From Prochlorococcaceae cyanobacterium jk18x1bzbins.87 (GTDB lineage Bacteria; Cyanobacteriota; Cyanobacteriia; PCC-6307; Cyanobiaceae), in assembly GCA_022826535.1 (NCBI GenBank), contig JAJDUS010000105.1, forward strand, positions 1 through 35,404: a stretch of 35,404 nt of DNA, given 5' to 3'. The notes under the pieces are model-generated. The model did not search any database, was not told the DNA's origin, and saw only the letters and a list, made by a program, of their open reading frames with translations. The translations under genes and the position numbers were made by a program. Positions 1 through 9,380 of this stretch are shown here, piece after piece (the first letter of the stretch is position 1; every line of letters starts with the position of its first letter).

Positions 1-458
1 CATGGGATGTGCTTTCACCATGGGAAAGTCATGATGCAGCAATTAGGGACACACTGGAAAACTTCAAAGCGCTTTCACAGAAGACCCTCACTCCTCTCTT
101 ACAGCAAGGCCTTTGAAAAGCCAGGACTGGGCCAGAAAGGCGTTCCCCAGTGCTTCCCTGTGTCTGTGACGTCAAGTATTTCCATTGGCCTAGCCTCATG
201 TGACTGATCGCCGCAAACGCATGCTCGATGAACCCACAGGTGAGTCTCTCAAAAAGGGCGCCGGCACTCTGGGCTGGCACCTGTCTGGGGAAGCCCAGCT
301 CTTTGCAATGCCGTTGGCAATGAGCACGCTGGAACGACTACTGCAATCCGCAAAATTTGGATGCGTTATGCCCGTTTGGGTTGAAAAACGGACAGCCTGT
401 TGCCCAAGCTTAGTGTGATAACTGTTGCGTAATGCCCTGAGGGTGTCCATTGTGTTTG
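1..458. other. No recognisable gene
   Basis: This stretch downstream of the broken methyltransferase gene holds only short overlapping open frames on both strands (the longest about 84 codons). None has a domain, motif or composition I recognise. It may be a decayed gene or insertion-sequence remnant, but I see no inverted repeats or transposase motif to support that. Confidence 0.5.
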
Positions 459-1353
459 CTATGGAACCATTGTCAACTGAAGATCCTGATTGAGCCTCAG
501 TCGAGACTGCTGAGCGTAGACCGGGTTCAACTCCACAAGAATTGCCCTGCGATTCGACTCGGCCGCCATGACCCCGATGGTCCCCGATCCGGAAAATGGG
601 TCAAGGATCATATCCCCCGGCTGACTACCCAGCCGAATGCACCGCCTGGCCAATTCCCTGGGGAAGACTGCCGGATGGGGAACACCACTGGAATCGGGCC
701 CCAGGATCCAGTAGTTTCTCAGATTGGCGCCGCTCTCTTCCCTCACCGCCTGGTTGTTATAGTAGTAGCTCCCATTCTTCGCGAACAGGAAGATCTCCTC
801 GGTGGCATTGGACGGTCGATTCCTGACGCTCTCGGGCATGGGGGCCTTCTTGATCCAGGTGATTTTCGACCTCAGCAGCCAACCGTCTTCTTGCAGGGCG
901 AACGCCACCCGCCATGGCAGACCCATCAGGTCCCGATCCTTGAGTCCCTAGCAGTCGGGCACTTTGCAATTGCGCTGCTGAATCAGCTTCTTCGTATTTC
1001 CCACCAGGGCATTGGGGCCACTGCGTCCTATGCCGCCGTTACGGGCGTAGCCGTCGCCAACATTCAGCCATAGTGTCCCGGTGTCATGGAGCACACGATG
1101 AACGCCCCGGAAGACCGTCACCAGGTTTGACATGTACTCCTCAGGGGACGACTCGGCGCCAATCTGGTCCCCATGGTCATAGTTGCGAAGCCCCCAGTAG
1201 GGGGGGCGATGTGACGCAACACTGGACGATCCCTGGTTCAATCTGTCCCAGCACTTGACGGCTGTCACCCACCAGAACCCGGACGGTGTTGCCGGCTACT
1301 CCGTTCTGCGTGGGATCTTCAATGGTCAATGGGGCCCCTCCCAATCCGTTCAC
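459..1353 (-). pseudogene. Site-specific DNA methyltransferase (N4-cytosine/N6-adenine type), broken
   Basis: The conceptual protein (about 297 codons from a GTG at 1353-1351) is a beta-order DNA methyltransferase. The catalytic motif TSPPYW lies near the N-terminus and the SAM-binding motif DPFSGSGT near the C-terminus, with PWRVAFALQ and a NATEEIFLFAK segment between them as in solitary or type II enzymes. Two lesions are visible. A run of seven C (minus strand, about 1201-1207) splits TSPP from YWGLRNYD by one base. An in-frame TAG at 950-948 separates VPDC from GLKDRDLMGLPW. The rest is well preserved, so inactivation is recent or the lesions are sequence errors. The neighbouring HNH gene is a housekeeping family and is not evidence of a restriction partner. 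Confidence 0.8.
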
Positions 1354-1399
1354 GTCTCAATCTGTTCTAGTATGCTGTTGAACATCAGCCATGGTCTGC

Positions 1400-1897
1400 A
1401 TGGGGCAGGTTCTGGTTCTGAATGCCTCCTATGAGCCCCTCAACATCACCAGTTGGAAGCGCGCCGTGGTCATGATGCTCAAGGGAAAGGCGGAAAGCCT
1501 GGAGCAGGACACGGTTGTTGTGCATAAGGATTTGCTGGTCCCCACTGTGATTCGCCTGCGCCAGTACGTCTGCATTCCCTTCAAGGAAATCCCCCTCACC
1601 CGCCGCAATGTACTCCAACGGGATCTCCACACTTGCCAGTATTGCGGCTACAAGGGGGATCAACTCTCCGTTGACCACGTGCGCCCCCGCAGCCGGGGGG
1701 GACAACATATCTGGGACAATGTGGTGACCGCTTGCATCCGCTGCAATGTGCATAAGGGGAGTCGAACCCCCAAAGAAGCTGGCATGACCATGGCCTCCAT
1801 GCCCCGGCATCCCGTCAGCTCCCTTTACTTTGAAGCCTCACGACAGATCCGCAACGGCCAGCGCCAGGAGTGGCAGAAGTACGTCATCGGTGTTTGA
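1400..1897 (+). CDS. HNH endonuclease family protein, cyanobacterial conserved
   Basis: This 165-residue protein begins MGQVLVLNASYEPLN, the usual N-terminus of a small HNH protein found in nearly all cyanobacteria; an ATG nine bases upstream (1391) is the alternative start. The HNH core is visible at about residues 80-125: CQYCG, then DHVRPRSRGG, then W.N.V.AC..CN..KG. That is a CxxC/CxxC zinc scaffold around the DH catalytic pair. Its cellular role is not established; nicking or repair is usually suggested. It is divergent from the methyltransferase remnant, with a gap of about 46 bases, and convergent with prfA, so it is transcribed alone. It is intact. Confidence 0.85.
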   Translation: MGQVLVLNASYEPLNITSWKRAVVMMLKGKAESLEQDTVVVHKDLLVPTVIRLRQYVCIPFKEIPLTRRNVLQRDLHTCQYCGYKGDQLSVDHVRPRSRGGQHIWDNVVTACIRCNVHKGSRTPKEAGMTMASMPRHPVSSLYFEASRQIRNGQRQEWQKYVIGV

Positions 1898-1945
1898 GAG
1901 CTGGGGCGCACATGGGATGAAGGGGCTGGCTCCCCATTTGTTGTC

Positions 1946-3049
1946 TCACCCGGCAACGGTTGCCTCGGCCAACTGCTCCAGTTGTTGGCGCTGGTCCTGG
2001 TTGAGGGATTCCTGTACGAGGCCTTCAAGCTCACCTGCCAGCACAGCCTCCAGGGCAAAGTTCCGGGCCAGGCGGTGGTCAGTGGCCCGTTTGTCCTTGT
2101 AGTTGTAGGTGCGGATTTTCTCACTGCGGTCACCGCTGCCCACCTGGGAACGCCGCTGGGCCCCCTGCTTGCTGGTGGCCTCCCTGAGGGCCAGTTGATA
2201 GAGCTTGGCCCTCAGAATATCCATGGCCCGCTCCCGGTTCTGCAGTTGGGAGCGCTCCTGGGTGCAGAATACGCGAATCCCTGTGGGCTTATGGAGAAGG
2301 TCCACAGCGGTTTCCACCTTATTGACGTTCTGACCACCGGCGCCACCGGAGCGGGCGGTGGTGATTTCCAGTTCATTGGGCGCAATGGACACCTCCACCG
2401 GATCCGCCTCCGGCATGACGGCCACAGTGGCAGTGGAGGTATGCACGCGTCCCTGAGATTCGGTGGCTGGCACCCGCTGGACGCGATGCACACCGGCTTC
2501 ATACTTCAGGTGGCTGAACACCCTGTCCCCCTGGATGGACAGGATCAACTCCTTGAAGCCCCCCAACTCTGCCACCGAGGCACTCACCGGCTCCACCCGC
2601 CAGCCCTGGCGAAGGGCATAGCGCTCATACATGCGCGCCAAGTCCCCGGACCAGATGGCCGCCTCGTCCCCCCCGGCGCCAGCGCGGATCTCCAACATGA
2701 CGCTGCGTTCATCCCGGGGATCCCGGGGCAGCAGGGCGAGGCGCAGCTCCCGCTCACTGGTCTCCAGCGCCTCTTGTAAGGTCTTGAGCTCTTCGGTGGC
2801 CAACTGGCGCCAGTCCGGATCAAGGTCTTTCTGCTGGAGCAACTCCATGGCCTGGTCATGCTCCCGCTGCAACTGCTGGTGGCGGGCAAAGCCGGTTACC
2901 ATAGGCTCCAGGCGGGCTCGCTCCTGGGCCAAACGTTTGAGGGCGTCAGGATCACTGGCCAGACCAGGGTCCGCCAGTTGGTGTTCCAACTGCTGGAACG
3001 TCTGGCATGCCATCTGAAGCTTCTCGGTGAGATAGCACGGTGCCGCCAT
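1946..3049 (-). CDS. prfA: Peptide chain release factor 1
   Basis: RF1 recognises UAA and UAG in the ribosomal A site and triggers peptide release. The 367-residue protein has the GGQ hydrolysis motif ([15 protein letters not shown]) in domain 3. The preceding segment [18 protein letters not shown] and the PAT-type recognition region are of RF1 rather than RF2 form. It is the last gene of the ribosomal block, 42 bases after rpmE. The ATG at 3049 gives a slightly unusual N-terminus ([10 protein letters not shown]), but the length is normal for the family. Confidence 0.95.
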   Translation of the reverse strand: MAAPCYLTEKLQMACQTFQQLEHQLADPGLASDPDALKRLAQERARLEPMVTGFARHQQLQREHDQAMELLQQKDLDPDWRQLATEELKTLQEALETSERELRLALLPRDPRDERSVMLEIRAGAGGDEAAIWSGDLARMYERYALRQGWRVEPVSASVAELGGFKELILSIQGDRVFSHLKYEAGVHRVQRVPATESQGRVHTSTATVAVMPEADPVEVSIAPNELEITTARSGGAGGQNVNKVETAVDLLHKPTGIRVFCTQERSQLQNRERAMDILRAKLYQLALREATSKQGAQRRSQVGSGDRSEKIRTYNYKDKRATDHRLARNFALEAVLAGELEGLVQESLNQDQRQQLEQLAEATVAG

Positions 3050-3091
3050 CAGCAGAGTGTTGAACAGAGGGTTACGGTCGGCGTTGAAGCT

Positions 3092-3325
3092 TTAGCTCTT
3101 TTTCCCGTCCACCCGGTTGGAGCGGATGCCGTACTTCTTCATAAAGCGGTCCACACGCCCTTCCGTATCCAGGATCTTCTGGTTCCCGGTAAAGAAGGGA
3201 TGGTTACCACTCCACACTTCCACGTTGATCTCGGGCTGGGTGGAACCAACGGTCATGATCACCTGACCATTGCAGATCACCTTGGCATCTGGATACCAGG
3301 TGGGGTGAATGTCCTGTTTGGGCAT
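3092..3325 (-). CDS. rpmE: 50S ribosomal protein L31
   Basis: This 77-residue protein starts MPKQDIHPTWYPDAKV and carries the L31 signature GNHPFFTG.QKILDTEGRVDRF. It has one cysteine (ICNG) and so lacks the CxxC zinc ligands of the classical C+ form, as in other cyanobacteria. It follows rpsI after 7 bases. L31 bridges the large-subunit central protuberance and the small-subunit head. Confidence 0.95.
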   Translation of the reverse strand: MPKQDIHPTWYPDAKVICNGQVIMTVGSTQPEINVEVWSGNHPFFTGNQKILDTEGRVDRFMKKYGIRSNRVDGKKS

Positions 3326-3332
3326 GAGGTGC

Positions 3333-3746
3333 TCAGCGCTTGGAGAATTGGGGAGCCTTGCGGGCTTTTTTGAGGCCGTACTTGCGACGCTCCTTGGCGC
3401 GGGGGTCACGGCTGAGGTGGCCTTCCGCCTTGAGGGGCTTGCGATTGTCGGGGGAGAGCTTGCACAGGGCACGGGCAACGCCCTGCTTGATGGCATCCGC
3501 CTGGCCACTAAGACCCCCCCCCTTGGAATTGACCAGGAGGTCATACTCCTTTTCCAGGCCAAGGGTCTCCAACGCGGCTGTGACCGCAGCCATGAAGGCC
3601 AGATTGCTATTGAGGTAGTCGGTGGCGGAGCGGCCGTTGATGGTGACCTTGCCATTACCCGGGACAATGCGGACTCGGGCAATGGCGGTCTTACGGCGGC
3701 CAGTTCCCCAGTAGGTGACGGTGTTGGCGGTACTTGACATCATCAT
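3333..3746 (-). CDS. rpsI: 30S ribosomal protein S9
   Basis: S9 has the typical TGRRKTAIARVR N-terminus, the central D.L...GGG.SGQA.A...G.ARAL block and the basic tail ending KAPQFSKR, which reaches the P-site tRNA. The stop of rplM and the start overlap in a TGATGATGATG string, so ATG codons at 3746, 3743 and 3740 are all possible. The first is used here because it is coupled directly to the rplM stop. Confidence 0.95.
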   Translation of the reverse strand: MMMSSTANTVTYWGTGRRKTAIARVRIVPGNGKVTINGRSATDYLNSNLAFMAAVTAALETLGLEKEYDLLVNSKGGGLSGQADAIKQGVARALCKLSPDNRKPLKAEGHLSRDPRAKERRKYGLKKARKAPQFSKR

Positions 3747-4195
3747 CAACTGGCTGTGGAGAGGGGAAGCGTGGTTGGGGTTGGACGCTGGGCCCCGTGG
3801 GGATGAACGGGACCCCGGTACACCTTGAGCTTGCGGAACAACTGGCGGCCCAGGGCATTGCGGGGGAGCATTCCCCGCACAGCGGTCTCAATGATCCGCT
3901 CCGGCAAACGTGTTTGCAGATGGCTGAAGGTTTCCACCTTCATGCCCCCGGGGCGACCGGAGTGGCGACGGTAAAGCTTTTGCTCGGCTTTCTTGCCCCC
4001 CACGGCCACCTTCTCCGCGTTGACCACCACGATAAAGTCCCCCACATCCATGTGGGGCGTGAAGGTGGGCTTATGCTTGCCCCGCAGCACCTTGGCGATT
4101 TGGCTGGCCAGACGCCCCAGGGTCTGACCAGCGGCATCCACCACGTACCAGTCCCGCTGCAGGGCGTCCACGGAGGGAACGACTGTCTTGTTCAT
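3746..4195 (-). CDS. rplM: 50S ribosomal protein L13
   Basis: This 149-residue L13 has [14 protein letters not shown] near residue 20, the VGD.I.VVNAEKV block, and the [11 protein letters not shown] and [10 protein letters not shown] motifs. L13 is an early large-subunit assembly protein. It is 27 bases after truA and overlaps rpsI, the usual rplM-rpsI pair. Confidence 0.96.
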   Translation of the reverse strand: MNKTVVPSVDALQRDWYVVDAAGQTLGRLASQIAKVLRGKHKPTFTPHMDVGDFIVVVNAEKVAVGGKKAEQKLYRRHSGRPGGMKVETFSHLQTRLPERIIETAVRGMLPRNALGRQLFRKLKVYRGPVHPHGAQRPTPTTLPLSTAS

Positions 4196-4222
4196 CGCAC
4201 CGTAAGGAGTACCACAAACGAT

Positions 4223-5008
4223 TTATTCTACGCCAAGCTGCTGCCCCCATGGCCAAGGGACAGCATCAGGGAACAGGGCTGGTTCGTAGCCAACGCCCAT
4301 GAAGCAAAGTCCCTGTGGTGGCGCCGCCTCCTGCACCTCCTCCCGTTTGCCCAGCCGCCAGCGTTGCTCAAACACAGTCACCGGAAGATGGCCTTCACCC
4401 ACGGCCACCAGTTGACCCACCAGCAGTCTCATCATCCCGTAGAGGAAACCGCTGCACTGCACATCGATGGTGACCACATCACCCCAGCGCTGCACATCCA
4501 CGGCTTGAACAGTGGTGCGGGCATGGGATCGGGAACTGCCAGACCGCTGAAACGCACGAAGATCATGGTGGCCCAGCAGGGGCTTCAAGGCCGCAGCCAT
4601 CCGCTGCGCATTCAGTGTGGTGTTGTAGCGGTGCCAACTGGTGGCGCGGAGGAACAGGTTAGGGACCGGGTTGTTATACAAGAGGTAGCGATAACGACGC
4701 CAGCAGGCACTGAAGCAAGCATGCCACTGGCTGGAGACAGCGCGGGCGGCCAGAACGCGGATATCCGGCGGTAGGCAACCATTGAGGGCTTTGGACCAGC
4801 GGTGGTCAGGAATGGGGCTGGTCACATCCAGATGCACCACCTGCCCGGCTGCATGAACGCCCGCATCGGTGCGCCCTGCCGCCACCACCACACCCTGGAA
4901 ACCAGGCTGCAATCTGCCCACTGCTGCCTCCACCATGGCCTGGATGGTGGGGCCATGGCGCTGCCGCTGCCAGCCGTGGTAGGCGGTGCCCTCATACTGG
5001 AGCAGCAA
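4223..5008 (-). CDS. truA: tRNA pseudouridine(38-40) synthase TruA
   Basis: TruA isomerises uridines 38-40 in the tRNA anticodon stem-loop. The sequence shows the N-terminal QYEGTAYHGWQRQ, the catalytic AGRTDAGVHA with its nucleophilic Asp, the FSAC..RRYRYLLYN block, and C-terminal FLYGMMRLLVG. The start is uncertain. No ATG lies between the end of rplQ and the first conserved residues. The TTG at 5008 gives 261 residues and trims the first beta strand. An upstream ATG at 5113 gives 296 residues but overlaps rplQ by 80 bases. The open frame continues upstream through both. It sits between rplQ and rplM, as in other cyanobacteria. Confidence 0.9.
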   Translation of the reverse strand: MLLQYEGTAYHGWQRQRHGPTIQAMVEAAVGRLQPGFQGVVVAAGRTDAGVHAAGQVVHLDVTSPIPDHRWSKALNGCLPPDIRVLAARAVSSQWHACFSACWRRYRYLLYNNPVPNLFLRATSWHRYNTTLNAQRMAAALKPLLGHHDLRAFQRSGSSRSHARTTVQAVDVQRWGDVVTIDVQCSGFLYGMMRLLVGQLVAVGEGHLPVTVFEQRWRLGKREEVQEAAPPQGLCFMGVGYEPALFPDAVPWPWGQQLGVE

Positions 5009-5033
5009 GGCCAGACGGCGGGTCTGAGTGCCG

Positions 5034-5384
5034 TCAGACCAACTCGATGATGGCCATTTCAGCGTTGTCGCCACGGCGCCGCACGGTGCGGGTGATGCGG
5101 GTGTAACCACCATTGCGGTCCCCGTACCGCTCAGCGGCCTTCTCAAAGAGCTTGTGGACAAGATCTTTGTCGTACATGTAGCCCAGGGCTTGCCGCCGGG
5201 CAGCCAGGCGACCATCCTTGGCCAAGGTAATCATGCGATCAGCCTCCTGGCGTAGCGCCTTGGCCCGCGCCTTCGTTGTGGTGATGCGGCCACTGCGGAG
5301 CAGCTCCGTGGTCAGGCCACGGAGGAGGGACTTGCGCTGATCGGCAGGTCGGCCAAGTTGGGGAACGCGGCATTGGTGTCGCAT
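5034..5384 (-). CDS. rplQ: 50S ribosomal protein L17
   Basis: This 116-residue L17 starts [24 protein letters not shown], with the conserved [19 protein letters not shown] segment. The C-terminal part [12 protein letters not shown] matches the family end. It lies 38 bases after rpoA, the usual rpoA-rplQ pair. L17 sits near the exit of the polypeptide tunnel. Confidence 0.96.
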   Translation of the reverse strand: MRHQCRVPQLGRPADQRKSLLRGLTTELLRSGRITTTKARAKALRQEADRMITLAKDGRLAARRQALGYMYDKDLVHKLFEKAAERYGDRNGGYTRITRTVRRRGDNAEMAIIELV

Positions 5385-5422
5385 GGTTGATATGGTTGGT
5401 TAGGGAACAAGGCGCCACGCCA

Positions 5423-6367
5423 TCATGCCTTGGCGCGGCTTTTGGGGAGGGAGACACCAATGCGCTCCAGGGCTTCAATCACCTCATCGGCAGACTTGGC
5501 CCCAAAGTTCTTGATCTCCAGAAGGTCTTCATAGCTGAAGGTCATCAGATCCGAGACCGTGTTCACCTGTGCTCGCTTCAGACAATTGTAAGCCCGTACG
5601 GAGAGATTGATCTCTTCGAGAGGGACCTGACTTTCCGCTGAAGTCTCAGTCTCCAGGACCTCCTGTTCAGGAAGGCCCAAGGTGGCCAGGGGTTGGAACA
5701 GGAGGATCAGCTTATTAGCCGCCTGGGCGATGGCGTCATCAGGGGTCATGGAGCCGTTGGTGGTGATCTCCAGACGCAGTTTTTCACTGGCAGAGCCCCC
5801 TTCCCCCACGGCACTCTCGTCCACCGAGTAGATCACCCGGCGCACGGGCATGAAGACCGCATCGATTTGCAGGGTATCAATGGATTCCACGGCTTCATTG
5901 GCGCGATCCGCTTGGCGATAGCCCACGCCCCGCTCCACGTGAAGCTCCATTTCCAGGCTGTGACCTTCAGCCACAGTGGCGATGTGCTGATCGGGATTCA
6001 CCACTGTCACCTGGGGGGAGAAGTGAATCTGGCCTGCGGTCACCTCTGCCGGGCCTGTCGCCAGCACCCGGCCGATTTCCACGGCTTCGGGACTACGACT
6101 GCTGACCACCAGCTCCTTGGCATTGAGGAGGATGTCAAGAACGTCCTCGCGAACACCAGGGATGATGGCGTATTCATGGGTGGCACCTGCAATCCGCACA
6201 GTTGTGACGGCACTGCCTTCCAGACTTCCCAGAAGGGTTCTTCGCAGGGCATTGCCAAGGGTGATGCCCTGGCCCCGTTCAAGGGGACCGATCACAAATT
6301 CTTGCGTTTGGGACTTGTCGTCCCCAATGGTGATGTCAGGGGCCGGTTCAATTTGGAATTGGAGCAC
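5423..6367 (-). CDS. rpoA: DNA-directed RNA polymerase subunit alpha
   Basis: The 314-residue alpha subunit has the dimerising N-terminal domain ([19 protein letters not shown], residues about 30-50) and the C-terminal domain for UP-element and activator contact ([12 protein letters not shown], then LL.IKNFG.KSADEV). The GTG start at 6367 (VLQFQIE) matches the usual cyanobacterial N-terminus. A TTG at 6397 would add ten atypical residues. It lies 33 bases after rpsK. Confidence 0.96.
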   Translation of the reverse strand: MLQFQIEPAPDITIGDDKSQTQEFVIGPLERGQGITLGNALRRTLLGSLEGSAVTTVRIAGATHEYAIIPGVREDVLDILLNAKELVVSSRSPEAVEIGRVLATGPAEVTAGQIHFSPQVTVVNPDQHIATVAEGHSLEMELHVERGVGYRQADRANEAVESIDTLQIDAVFMPVRRVIYSVDESAVGEGGSASEKLRLEITTNGSMTPDDAIAQAANKLILLFQPLATLGLPEQEVLETETSAESQVPLEEINLSVRAYNCLKRAQVNTVSDLMTFSYEDLLEIKNFGAKSADEVIEALERIGVSLPKSRAKA

Positions 6368-6400
6368 GGTCCGTGTCCGGATGGGGGAGAGGAACAAAAT

Positions 6401-6793
6401 TCAGACGCGGCGCCGCTTGGAACGACGGCAACCGTTGTGGGGCAGGGGGGTCACATCTTTAATCAAGGTGATTTCCAGCCCCACTGTGCTTAAGGCACGG
6501 ATGGCAGTCTCGCGGCCCGATCCAGGGCCACGGACCTGCACTTCAATTTGGCGCATGCCTTGATCAAGGGCGCGGCGGGCCGCTGCTTCTGCTGCGGTCT
6601 GGGCAGCAAAAGGCGTACCTTTGCGGGCCCCCTTGAAGCCGCTGGCCCCAGCAGAAGACCAGGCAATGACTGCACCGGACGTATCGGTAATGGAAACGAT
6701 GGTGTTGTTAAAGGTGCTCTGGATGTGGGCCACCCCATTGGGGACGTTCCGCTTGACCTTTTTGCTGCCGCTCTTCTTGACGGGCTTTGCCAT
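6401..6793 (-). CDS. rpsK: 30S ribosomal protein S11
   Basis: This 130-residue S11 carries [15 protein letters not shown], the [16 protein letters not shown] block and the basic end [13 protein letters not shown]11 forms the platform of the small subunit near the E site. It follows rpsM after 45 bases. Confidence 0.97.
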   Translation of the reverse strand: MAKPVKKSGSKKVKRNVPNGVAHIQSTFNNTIVSITDTSGAVIAWSSAGASGFKGARKGTPFAAQTAAEAAARRALDQGMRQIEVQVRGPGSGRETAIRALSTVGLEITLIKDVTPLPHNGCRRSKRRRV

Positions 6794-6838
6794 GGCTTAG
6801 GAGACTGGTGAGATTAAAGGGATGTTGGGTCAAGGGAT

Positions 6839-7204
6839 TTACTTCTTCTTGCCAGCCACGGTTTTGCGGGCGCCACGCCGTGTCCGGGCATTGGTGCGGG
6901 TGCGCTGACCCCTGACGGGCAGGCTCATGCGGTGGCGGCGACCCCTGAGACAGCCAATGTCTTGAAGCCGCTTGAGGGCAATGCCCTCCTGCCGCCGCAG
7001 ATCCCCCTCCACCGTGTAGCCCTCCACTGCGGTGCGCAGTTTCTGGACATCATCGTCTGTCAGGTCCTTTGCACGGGTGTCAGGATTAATCCCGGTGGTG
7101 GACAGGATCTGCTGAGACCGGACACGTCCGATGCCGTAAATGTAGGTCAGGGCGACTTCGACCCGCTTGTCACGGGGAATGTCGACGCCGGAAATCCTTG
7201 CCAA
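6839..7204 (-). CDS. rpsM: 30S ribosomal protein S13
   Basis: This 121-residue S13 begins [22 protein letters not shown], with GIG...S..IL in the helix-two-turn-helix region. It ends with the basic tail [21 protein letters not shown] that contacts P-site tRNA. It follows rpmJ after 57 bases. Confidence 0.97.
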   Translation of the reverse strand: MARISGVDIPRDKRVEVALTYIYGIGRVRSQQILSTTGINPDTRAKDLTDDDVQKLRTAVEGYTVEGDLRRQEGIALKRLQDIGCLRGRRHRMSLPVRGQRTRTNARTRRGARKTVAGKKK

Positions 7205-7261
7205 GACGAAGTTTTCCTCAAAAAGAACGGGGGTAAATCATGGTGCGGGACACAGGGTCCA

Positions 7262-7375
7262 TCAGCCTTGTCGTTGCTTGTGCTTGGGATTAACGCAAAT
7301 CACCATGACCCGCCCATGGCGGCGGATGACCCGACACCTCTCGCACATCTTCTTGACAGAAGCGCGAACCTTCAT
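7262..7375 (-). CDS. rpmJ: 50S ribosomal protein L36
   Basis: A 37-residue gene reads [20 protein letters not shown] and continues through [17 protein letters not shown]. It has the CxxC...C....H zinc-binding pattern of the C+ form of L36. It lies 38 bases after adk. No infA is present between adk and this gene; some other bacteria keep it there. Confidence 0.97.
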   Translation of the reverse strand: MKVRASVKKMCERCRVIRRHGRVMVICVNPKHKQRQG

Positions 7376-7413
7376 GGATTGCCCTCAAACTTGACCAAGG
7401 CCAAACGACGATT

Positions 7414-7998
7414 TTAGCATATTGTCTCCTGGCTGTGTTGGTGCTCCTCCAGGCTGTTGCAGATGCGGGTGGCCACCTCCTCAATACTGCCCAGCCCATC
7501 CACACACTTGAGCAGCCCTCGCCCCTGGTAATGGGCATTGATGGGCTCCGTTTGTTGGCCATAGATTTGCAGCCGCTTGCGCACCACGGCCTCACTGTCA
7601 TCAGAGCGCCCACGGCTGAGGAGTCGCGCCACCAGTTCCTCCTCGGGAACCTGTAGTTGCAGGGCAACCTGTAGGGGTTGCCCCAGGTCAGCCAGGAGAT
7701 CATCCAGCATGGCGGCCTGGGAGGAGTTGCGGGGAAAGCCATCCAGCAACCAGCCTTCCTGGTGCATGCTGAGGCGGTTGCGCACAATGGCCAGCACCAA
7801 ATCATCGCTCACCAGGTCTCCCCGGTTCAACACGGCCTTCACTTGCTCCCCCAAGGTGCTCGCGGTGGCCACCTCGGCTCGCAACAAATCCCCGGTGGAA
7901 AGGTGCAGAAGACCCCTGGCTGCCGACAACAGCTTGCATTGAGTACCCTTCCCGGCGCCGGGAGGGCCAAGAACAACGACTCTTTCCCTCATTCTCAT
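7414..7998 (-). CDS. adk: Adenylate kinase
   Basis: The enzyme interconverts ATP + AMP and 2 ADP. The P-loop GPPGAGKGTQ lies at residues 11-20, the AMP-binding LSTGDLLRAEV segment follows, and GWLLDGFPRN is the NMP-binding signature. At 194 residues it is the short form without the long zinc-type LID domain, as in picocyanobacteria. Its ATG overlaps the secY stop by four bases (ATGA), suggesting translational coupling. Confidence 0.96.
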   Translation of the reverse strand: MRMRERVVVLGPPGAGKGTQCKLLSAARGLLHLSTGDLLRAEVATASTLGEQVKAVLNRGDLVSDDLVLAIVRNRLSMHQEGWLLDGFPRNSSQAAMLDDLLADLGQPLQVALQLQVPEEELVARLLSRGRSDDSEAVVRKRLQIYGQQTEPINAHYQGRGLLKCVDGLGSIEEVATRICNSLEEHQHSQETIC

Positions 7999-9317
7999 TG
8001 CCGCACCATCCCCTCGTAGCGTTGGGAGATCACATTGGTCTGCAACTGCTTGGCGGTTTCAATGGCCACGCCCACCAGAATCAGCAGGGACGTGGCCCCC
8101 AGACCCTGCAATACGCCAGTCCCCGTAACGGAGTAGACCACATTGGGGATGATGGCAATCAGGCCGAGGAAGGAGCCGCCAATCAGGGTGAGTCGGTTGA
8201 TCACGCCAGAGAGGTAGTTTGCGGTGGCAGAGCCCGGTCGGAAACCGGGAATGGCCACACCCTGCCGCTTCAGATTCAAGGCCATGTCCGTGGGATTCAC
8301 CACCAGGGAGGCATAGAAAAAGGAAAACCCGAAAATCAGGAAGAAGTAGGTCAGCCCATAGACCCAGCCTGTGGACAGGGGAAGCCCGGGAACAGTGTAG
8401 CTGGGGCTTAACCAGTTGGCCAGGTTCAGCAGCACCCCATTGCCCGTGAAGTTGGCCAGGGTGGCTGGCAGGAACAACATGGCCGAGGCGAAGATAATGG
8501 GCATCACGCCGCCGGAGATGAGCTTGAGGGGCAAGTAGCTTTGCCGCTCCGGCAGGACAGCCACAGAGCCGATCTGGCGGCGGGCAGAGACAATCGGGAT
8601 GCGCCGACTGCCCTCTTGGACAGCCACGATGGCCACCACCATGGAGAGGGCCACCGCCACCGTCACCACAATGGGGAAGATCTTGCCGGTCTGGGCCTCG
8701 CGAATGATGTTCTGCAGGGTGGTGGGGAGGGAGGCAGTGATGTTGACGAAGATCACCAGGGAGGCCCCATTGCCAATGCCTTTCTCCGTAATGATCTCGC
8801 TGATCCACATGACCACCATGGCCCCCGTGGTCAAGGCCAGACTGGTGGAGATCACAAAAATGGCCCCTTCCAGTTCACCATTGGCGAAGCCCCGCAGGTA
8901 AAGGGAGAAGATCACCGCCTGGAGGCTGCCCCACCCCAGGGCCACATAGCGGGTGATTTGCGCCAACTTACGGCGGCCCGCTTCCCCCTCATCCTTTTGC
9001 AGGGTTTCCAGAGAGGGGAGAGCCGCCGTCAGCAACTGCATGATGATGGAGGCATTGATGAAGGGCAAAATCCCCAAGGAAAACACCCCACCGGGCGCTC
9101 CGCCGGTAAAGATGCTGAGCAGACCAATCAACTGTCCCCCCGACAACTCGTTCTGCAGCTGGGAGACATCAAGACCAGGGATCCAGATGTAGGCCCCAAC
9201 GCGAATCAGCAGCAGCAGACCGAGGGTGATCAGAATGCGCCTCCTCAAATCAGGAGCCGTCACAATCTGGGTGAGTGTTTCGCCTGTGGTTGGGGCTCTG
9301 CCCTGGCTAAGGGTCAT
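7995..9317 (-). CDS. secY: Protein translocase subunit SecY
   Basis: SecY is the central channel of the Sec translocon in the plasma and thylakoid membranes. The 440-residue protein has about ten hydrophobic segments and the family blocks GGQLIGLLSIFTGG, LPFINASIIMQLLT (with LEKLQK-like LETLQKDEGEAGRRK) and the cytosolic loop NLKRQGVAIPGFRPG. It lies in the spc operon between rplO and adk, as usual. Confidence 0.97.
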   Translation of the reverse strand: MTLSQGRAPTTGETLTQIVTAPDLRRRILITLGLLLLIRVGAYIWIPGLDVSQLQNELSGGQLIGLLSIFTGGAPGGVFSLGILPFINASIIMQLLTAALPSLETLQKDEGEAGRRKLAQITRYVALGWGSLQAVIFSLYLRGFANGELEGAIFVISTSLALTTGAMVVMWISEIITEKGIGNGASLVIFVNITASLPTTLQNIIREAQTGKIFPIVVTVAVALSMVVAIVAVQEGSRRIPIVSARRQIGSVAVLPERQSYLPLKLISGGVMPIIFASAMLFLPATLANFTGNGVLLNLANWLSPSYTVPGLPLSTGWVYGLTYFFLIFGFSFFYASLVVNPTDMALNLKRQGVAIPGFRPGSATANYLSGVINRLTLIGGSFLGLIAIIPNVVYSVTGTGVLQGLGATSLLILVGVAIETAKQLQTNVISQRYEGMVRQ

Positions 9318-9380
9318 CCGTTGGGAAGAGGGGTGGAACTGGGTGAAAGATATTTGCGGTCGGCAACCAAGACGACTGCC

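Noticed and set aside
2-450. Overlapping 60-84-codon frames near the left edge
   Set aside because: No domain, no start context and no inverted repeats; they are probably chance frames in non-coding DNA.
459-1897. A restriction-modification pair (methyltransferase and HNH nuclease)
   Set aside because: The HNH protein belongs to a family present in nearly all cyanobacteria regardless of methylation systems, and the genes are divergent.
1898-1945. A bidirectional terminator between the HNH gene and prfA
   Set aside because: Only a short GGGG/CCCC pairing is present, with no T run.
3092-3325. L31 without zinc cysteines as an unusual feature
   Set aside because: Cyanobacterial L31 is generally of the cysteine-poor form.
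7376-7413. Hidden infA between adk and rpmJ
   Set aside because: The gap has only 38 bases; infA is presumably elsewhere.
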